From NCBI GenBank assembly GCA_900770185.1, contig CAAGJM010000005.1, positions 16,838-80,837 on the forward strand: a stretch of 64,000 nucleotides of DNA. The letters are read 5' to 3'. Below the pieces are notes generated by a model that saw only the letters and a list, made by a program, of their open reading frames with translations, ran no database searches and was not told where the DNA came from. Shown piece after piece: positions 60,029 to 64,000 of the stretch. How positions within the stretch are numbered: the first letter of the stretch is position 1; every line of letters starts with the position of its first letter. The stretch is from Clostridia bacterium. GTDB lineage: Bacteria > Bacillota > Clostridia > Christensenellales > Borkfalkiaceae. The translations under genes were made by a program, and so were the position numbers.

Positions 60029-61261
60029 ATGGAACACTTTAACGAATCAATAAAAACTTTACAAAAATGGCTTAAAATAAAAAGCGTAAAATCTGAAGGG
60101 GTTGCCGCCGCGCCGTTTGGCGAAGGCGTTAAAAATATGCTTTTAACCGCGCTTAAAGACGCCGAAGCTTTGGGTTTTAAAACGGTAAATTACGATAACT
60201 ACGTCGGCGAAGTTATCTTCGGCGACGGGGAAGATATCGACGGGCTTGCCGTTTTGTGTCACTTAGACGTCGTTCCCGAGGGCGATGAAAATTTATGGTC
60301 GCATAAGCCTTACGGAGCGGATATAGACGACGGAAAACTTTATTCCCGCGGGGTGGAAGACGATAAAGGCCCCGCCGCTGTTTGTTTGTACGCGCTAAAA
60401 AAACTAAAAGACGAAGGTTTTAAGCCGAACCGCAAAATAAAACTTATTTTCGGGTGTGACGAAGAGAGCGGTTGGGGCTGTATCGACCATTATAAAAAGG
60501 TCGCCGTTATGCCCGACGAAGGCTTTTCGCCCGACGGAGACTTCCCCGTTATATACAGTGAAAAGGGCATTTATCACATAAAATACGCCTTCCCGCTTTC
60601 GCCGATTGTAAAAAGCGTCGCCGGCGGAGACAGGGTGAACGTCGTCCCCGATAAAGCGGCGGTTGAGTATGAAAACGGGCGTATAGTTAGGTTTTCCGGC
60701 AAAACCGCGCATGGCTCGACTCCCGAACTCGGCGACAACGCCGTTAAAAAAGCGGTCTTAAATATGGTTCAAAACGGCGCGTTTAATAAAGAAGATTATC
60801 TAAACCTTTTTGAAAACGCAAAACTGTTTGAAGATTTAGTCGACGAGAGCGGCGCGCTCACCTTTTCGCCGAACGTTGCGACAAGCGAAAACGGATTTAT
60901 ATATTTCGACGTGGACGTAAGGTATCCGTCTAAAACAGACTTTTCGGTTATTGAATCAAGGCTTAAATCTATCGGAAACTACACCGTGTCGGAACACAAA
61001 AAGCCGCTGTTTGTCGATAAAAACAGCAAACTCGTAACCACGCTTAACGCAATATACAATAAACTTAGCGGCAGGAACGAATCGCCCGTTACGACGGGCG
61101 GCGGTACTTACGCCCGCGCGCTTAAAAACGGCGTTGCGTTCGGCCCGTTGCCGGAGGACGCGGGCGGCAGAGCGCACATGCCCGACGAGTTTATGACGAT
61201 TGACGAACTTAAACTTTGCTTTGACGTTTACTACCGGGCGATTAAAGAACTGTGTGAATAA
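60029..61261 (+). CDS. pepV: M20 family dipeptidase (PepV-like)
   Basis: A 410-residue zinc metallopeptidase. Zinc ligands are in VLCHLDVVPEGDE, SRGVEDDKGPAAV and GCDEESGWGCIDHY; the lid domain (about 180-300) precedes TGGGTYARALKNGVAFGPL and the last ligand near AHMPDE. PepV enzymes split Xaa-His and other dipeptides. It is slightly shorter than Lactobacillus PepV (about 470). Single gene, with an apparently leaderless message, followed by a terminator. Confidence 0.9.
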   Translation: MEHFNESIKTLQKWLKIKSVKSEGVAAAPFGEGVKNMLLTALKDAEALGFKTVNYDNYVGEVIFGDGEDIDGLAVLCHLDVVPEGDENLWSHKPYGADIDDGKLYSRGVEDDKGPAAVCLYALKKLKDEGFKPNRKIKLIFGCDEESGWGCIDHYKKVAVMPDEGFSPDGDFPVIYSEKGIYHIKYAFPLSPIVKSVAGGDRVNVVPDKAAVEYENGRIVRFSGKTAHGSTPELGDNAVKKAVLNMVQNGAFNKEDYLNLFENAKLFEDLVDESGALTFSPNVATSENGFIYFDVDVRYPSKTDFSVIESRLKSIGNYTVSEHKKPLFVDKNSKLVTTLNAIYNKLSGRNESPVTTGGGTYARALKNGVAFGPLPEDAGGRAHMPDEFMTIDELKLCFDVYYRAIKELCE

Positions 61262-61271
61262 ATTATAAATC

Positions 61272-61300
61272 AAGCGCGGCGCAAATTTTGCGCCGCGCTT
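61272..61300. terminator. Bidirectional terminator between pepV and tilS
   Basis: AAGCGCGGCGCAAA/TTTGCGCCGCGCTT stem between convergent genes. Confidence 0.8.
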
Positions 61301-61312
61301 AAACTTTAAATA

Positions 61313-62599
61313 TCATTTTACTTTCAAAATCGTTGAATAATAAACGGATTTCGTCGTTTCGTCAACCTTTATAAGGTCGCTTATTTCAACGCCTAAAATC
61401 ATTAAAACCGTTTTATCCGAAGCGACCAGAACGAGTTCGTCGCGCTTTAATTTCGGTATTTTTTTGTCTATCAAATAGTCTTTTAACTTCTTCGTTCCGC
61501 CGCCGAATTTTTTAAACGTATCCCCGTCGCGGCGGGTTCTTATAACGGCGGTTGAGGGAATTTTATCCCCGTCGAATTTAAGTCCGCCGACCATTTTTTT
61601 GTCGCTTATTTTTATGACGCTGTCGCCTATTTTAACTTCGCCTATTTTAAACGGAAATTCGTCCGCGCGTTTTTTAGGCGCGCTTTTGTATATCGTTATT
61701 TTTCCGTACTCGTTCGCGGCGATTATTCCTTGCGGTAAAGTTATAGTCGAACCGCTTTTTAAACTTCTGAGGTTAGATAAACTTTCTAAGTGCGCGCGGG
61801 TGTAATCGGTCGCGAAGCCAAGGTGTTTAAAAGCGATAAACGCGGCGCGCTTAAATAATACGTTCGGGGCGGAAGAATCTATAATAGCCTTGTATGGTTC
61901 GGTTTTCAAGTATTTTTTTGCAAGTTCGTCCAAAAACTCGTCTTCTTCGCGCGCTATTTCGGATAACGCCCCCACAGCGTCCAAAGCGTGCGGAAACTTG
62001 CTTAAAATAAGCGGGGTTAAAACGCCGCGGATATAGTTGCGGGAATAGTTTTCGTCGAAGTTCGTTTTGTCCACGACGAAAGGCACGCTGTTTAATTCCG
62101 CATAGTCGTCTATGTCTTTACGGGAGCAAGTGATAAGCGGGCGGACGAACTTCGCGCCGTTCGCGCTCACGCCGCGCAAACCCTTTAAGCCGGTGCCGCG
62201 GAATTCGTTGAACAAAACGCTTTCGAAATTGTCGTTCAAGTGGTGAGCGGTGGCTATCTTAAAACCGTCGTTTTTACTCATCGCTTCGTTGAAAGCGGCG
62301 TAGCGCAAAACCCGCGCGCCTTGCTCTAAGCCCGCGCCCGTTTTTTTACAGTAGGTGGGAACGTCCGCTTCGTAAAAGAGCAGCGGCACGCCCGCTTTTT
62401 CGCAATAATCTTTCACGAACAAGCTGTCGTTTTTGCTGTCTTCGCCGCGGATTTTATGATCGACGTTCACCGCTTTCAGTTCAAGCGATAGTTCGCTTTT
62501 TAACTTTAAAAGCGCGTCGATAAGGCACATGCTGTCCTTCCCGCCCGATATTGCGACTATTAGTTTGTCGCCTTTTTTAATGCCCGTCAGTTTAAACAT
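61313..62599 (-). CDS. tilS: tRNA(Ile)-lysidine synthetase
   Basis: This 428-residue N-type ATPase converts C34 of tRNA-Ile(CAU) to lysidine. The PP-loop is VAISGGKDSMCLIDALL (15-31). HHLNDNFESVLFNEFRGTGLKGL and the C-terminal TilS domain (RTRRDGDTFKKFGGGTKKLKDYLIDKKIPK) are present. It overlaps the upstream SDR gene by 8 nt. In many Firmicutes tilS sits beside hpt-ftsH; here ftsH is 18 kb away and no hpt is present. Confidence 0.95.
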   Translation of the reverse strand: MFKLTGIKKGDKLIVAISGGKDSMCLIDALLKLKSELSLELKAVNVDHKIRGEDSKNDSLFVKDYCEKAGVPLLFYEADVPTYCKKTGAGLEQGARVLRYAAFNEAMSKNDGFKIATAHHLNDNFESVLFNEFRGTGLKGLRGVSANGAKFVRPLITCSRKDIDDYAELNSVPFVVDKTNFDENYSRNYIRGVLTPLILSKFPHALDAVGALSEIAREEDEFLDELAKKYLKTEPYKAIIDSSAPNVLFKRAAFIAFKHLGFATDYTRAHLESLSNLRSLKSGSTITLPQGIIAANEYGKITIYKSAPKKRADEFPFKIGEVKIGDSVIKISDKKMVGGLKFDGDKIPSTAVIRTRRDGDTFKKFGGGTKKLKDYLIDKKIPKLKRDELVLVASDKTVLMILGVEISDLIKVDETTKSVYYSTILKVK

Positions 62600-63383
62600 T
62601 TTGCTTTTCGAAACGGAATTTTTTATCCATAATTTTCATAATCAGTTTGTGCGGCAGAATTTTAGCCGCAAAAAGTATAAGTTTTGCGTATGCGCCGGGG
62701 ACGATATAGTCCTTTTTAGTTTTGTCGAGCGCGCGGAACGCCTTTTTTGCGATGAATTCGGGCTCGTATAAAACGTCGAGTTTTTTAATTTTAAACTCTT
62801 CGTTCGCGCGGTTGAAAAACTCCGTTTTAACCCAGTACGGGCAAACGCACAGCGCGTGAATTTTGCGTGGTTTAAGCTCGTGGTTAAGCGACCGCGTAAA
62901 ACTTAAAACCGCGGCTTTCGTGGCGGCGTAAACGGGCAGACTCGGCACGGGCATAAACGCCGATATAGAGCCTATTTCCATAATTTTCGCCCCTGCGCTC
63001 ATGTAAGGCATAACGGCGCGCGTTACTAAAACCAAAGCTTTTAAATTAAGGTCGCACATGCCCGCGCTGTCTTTATCGGGGGACGAACAAAATTCGCCGA
63101 ATTTTCCGTAACCGCTCGCGTTTACAAGCAGAAAAACGTCGGGTATTTCGGTCGCAAGTTTTTGAGATAGTGCGATTATATCTTCCGCTTTCGTTAAATC
63201 GAGCGGAACGGGGACGATTTTCGTTTTAATTCCGCTTTGAAGGGCTTCAAGGCGGTCTTTTCGCCGCGCGACGACCCAGATTTCGTCTAATTTATATCGT
63301 CTTGCCGCTTCTTTAACAAACTCTTTGCCCATCCCGGAAGAGGCACCCGTTATTATTGCGATTTTGGTTTTTGTGTTTTGCAT
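62592..63383 (-). CDS. Short-chain dehydrogenase/reductase
   Basis: This 263-residue classical SDR has the cofactor motif TGASSGMGKEFV (15-26), NASG at about 88, the catalytic Ser in EIGSISAF and YAATK (Tyr/Lys). Two helices at the C-terminus (KLILFAAKILPHKLIMKIMDKKF) could touch the membrane. The substrate is unknown. The basic residues RRK after the second strand suggest NADPH preference. AGGGA ribosome site; translationally coupled to tilS by overlap. Confidence 0.85.
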   Translation of the reverse strand: MQNTKTKIAIITGASSGMGKEFVKEAARRYKLDEIWVVARRKDRLEALQSGIKTKIVPVPLDLTKAEDIIALSQKLATEIPDVFLLVNASGYGKFGEFCSSPDKDSAGMCDLNLKALVLVTRAVMPYMSAGAKIMEIGSISAFMPVPSLPVYAATKAAVLSFTRSLNHELKPRKIHALCVCPYWVKTEFFNRANEEFKIKKLDVLYEPEFIAKKAFRALDKTKKDYIVPGAYAKLILFAAKILPHKLIMKIMDKKFRFEKQNV

Positions 63384-63394
63384 AACGTCCCTAT

Positions 63395-63545
63395 TGTTTA
63401 GTGGTTAGCGGGTAGATTATTTTACCGTCATTCTGAACGCGTCGCGTGAAGAAGGCTTACGCGGAAGCGGTATCCGTCGGCGGCTTTTTACGGGCCGTCC
63501 GTACTTTGTTATTCTGAGCGTGCCGAAGAGTCTATCGAAGCGTGT
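63395..63545. repeat. Dispersed repeat fragments (family C)
   Basis: Contains 'gcgtgaagaaggcttacgcgg' and 'attctgagcgtgccgaaga', end pieces of the family C composite. 63545-63670 is AT-rich with nothing else recognised. Confidence 0.6.
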
Positions 63546-63677
63546 CAAATATAAAAAACCCCATATCAAAGTCGCCCGATTAAAATAATAAGTATCTCTA
63601 TACCCTTGCTACTTTGTTAATTGTATATCAAAAATTAAAAACCCGCAATAAATTTTTTTATAATTATTGAAAAACGG

Positions 63678-63706
63678 TTGACAAAACGCTAAAATTTATG
63701 TATTAT
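63678..63706 (+). promoter_or_regulatory. Promoter of the tRNA cluster
   Basis: TTGACA (63678-63683), 17-bp spacer, TATTAT (63701-63706), 25 bp before the first tRNA. Confidence 0.9.
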
Positions 63707-63731
63707 AGACAAGCATTAGTAATTTTGTCGT

Positions 63732-63809
63732 CGCGGAGTGGAGCAGCTTGGTAGCTCGCCGGGCTCATAACCCGGAGGTCGTGAGGTTCAAATCCCACCT
63801 CCGCAACCA
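63732..63809 (+). tRNA. Initiator tRNA-fMet (CAT), one extra base in the T-arm
   Basis: Anticodon CAT in loop CTCATAA, with the initiator features of three G-C pairs below the loop (GGG/CCC) and an unpaired C1:A72. CCA is encoded. The gene is 78 nt rather than 77: the T-arm reads GTGAGG-TTCAAAT-CCCAC, which pairs only if the A is bulged. Confidence 0.95.
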
Positions 63810-63815
63810 TTACAT

Positions 63816-63892
63816 GGCGGCGTAGCTTAGTTGGTTAGAGCGGCCGGTTCATACCCGGCAGGTCGTTGGTTCGAATCTGACCGCCGCTACCA
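63816..63892 (+). tRNA. Elongator tRNA-Met (CAT)
   Basis: 77 nt with encoded CCA. Acceptor GGCGGCG/CGCCGCT, anticodon stem GCCGG/CCGGC with loop TTCATAC. It closely resembles Bacillus elongator tRNA-Met rather than tRNA-Ile(CAU). 6 bp after the initiator tRNA. Confidence 0.93.
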
Positions 63893-63923
63893 AATTAAAA
63901 ATTTTTAAATTTATATATATTGT

Positions 63924-63998
63924 GGCCCCTTGGTCAAGCGGTTAAGACATCGCCCTTTCACGGCGGTATCATGGGTTCGAATCCCGTAGGGGTCACCA
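63924..63998 (+). tRNA. tRNA-Glu (TTC)
   Basis: 75 nt with encoded CCA. Acceptor GGCCCCT/AGGGGTC, anticodon loop CTTTCAC, anticodon TTC. 31 bp after tRNA-Met in what looks like one tRNA transcript that may continue past the window. Confidence 0.94.
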
Positions 63999-64000
63999 AA

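Overview
The window looks like the replication-origin side of the chromosome of a strictly anaerobic Clostridia-like Firmicute, probably an uncultured gut lineage. The evidence is a canonical Firmicute parS site, a cysteine T-box leader, a Rex repressor, the sporulation-type protein YyaC, an oxygen-sensitive HdrABC/MvhD system rich in [4Fe-4S] clusters, and a Na+-type V-ATPase. Nearly all genes left of about 44 kb are on the minus strand. From 46.8 kb onward orientation is mixed. This fits a replication origin somewhere in 44-57 kb.

1-11.8 kb is one metabolic locus read right to left: an LDH-clade enzyme with a malate dehydrogenase specificity residue, class II fumarase, HdrB-HdrC-HdrA, FlxD-FlxC-FlxB-FlxA, a soluble fumarate reductase pair (Fe-S subunit, then flavoprotein), and a truncated AspT/YidE-type carboxylate transporter. 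Together they can run oxaloacetate to malate to fumarate to succinate and perhaps export it. The NADH-oxidising Flx-Hdr module probably feeds the fumarate reductase and may bifurcate electrons to ferredoxin. No membrane anchor subunit is present. I regard this as the most interesting system in the window.

13-25.3 kb holds pyruvate kinase, a candidate structured RNA, and a nine-gene Na+ V-ATPase operon behind a shortened alanyl-tRNA synthetase. 26-35.9 kb holds cysE-cysS under a T-box, serS, an AraC regulator divergent from an ADP-ribosylglycohydrolase, a 3-hydroxyacyl-CoA dehydrogenase, a NUDIX hydrolase and Rex. 36.4-43.6 kb holds a DUF378 protein, a QueT transporter, a DUF2156-GNAT fusion, parB, parA and ftsH.

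43.6-46.8 kb is a 3.2-kb gene-free segment with 17-bp iteron-like repeats, two parS sites, a 49-bp perfect palindrome and an AT-rich end. 46.8-63.4 kb contains a lone uracil-DNA-glycosylase-like gene, cvpA, yyaC, a DUF554 protein, an XRE/SLOG pair, khpB-yidC-yidD-rnpA-rpmH, dnaN (with no dnaA beside it), rsmG, a second SLOG gene, gltX, pepV, tilS and an SDR. Three tRNA genes (fMet, Met, Glu) close the window.

Intergenic space is filled by several families of dispersed repeats. One is a long palindromic element of about 165 bp that tends to abut stop codons. Several monocistronic genes have a -10 box exactly 6 nt before the ATG, which implies leaderless mRNAs.
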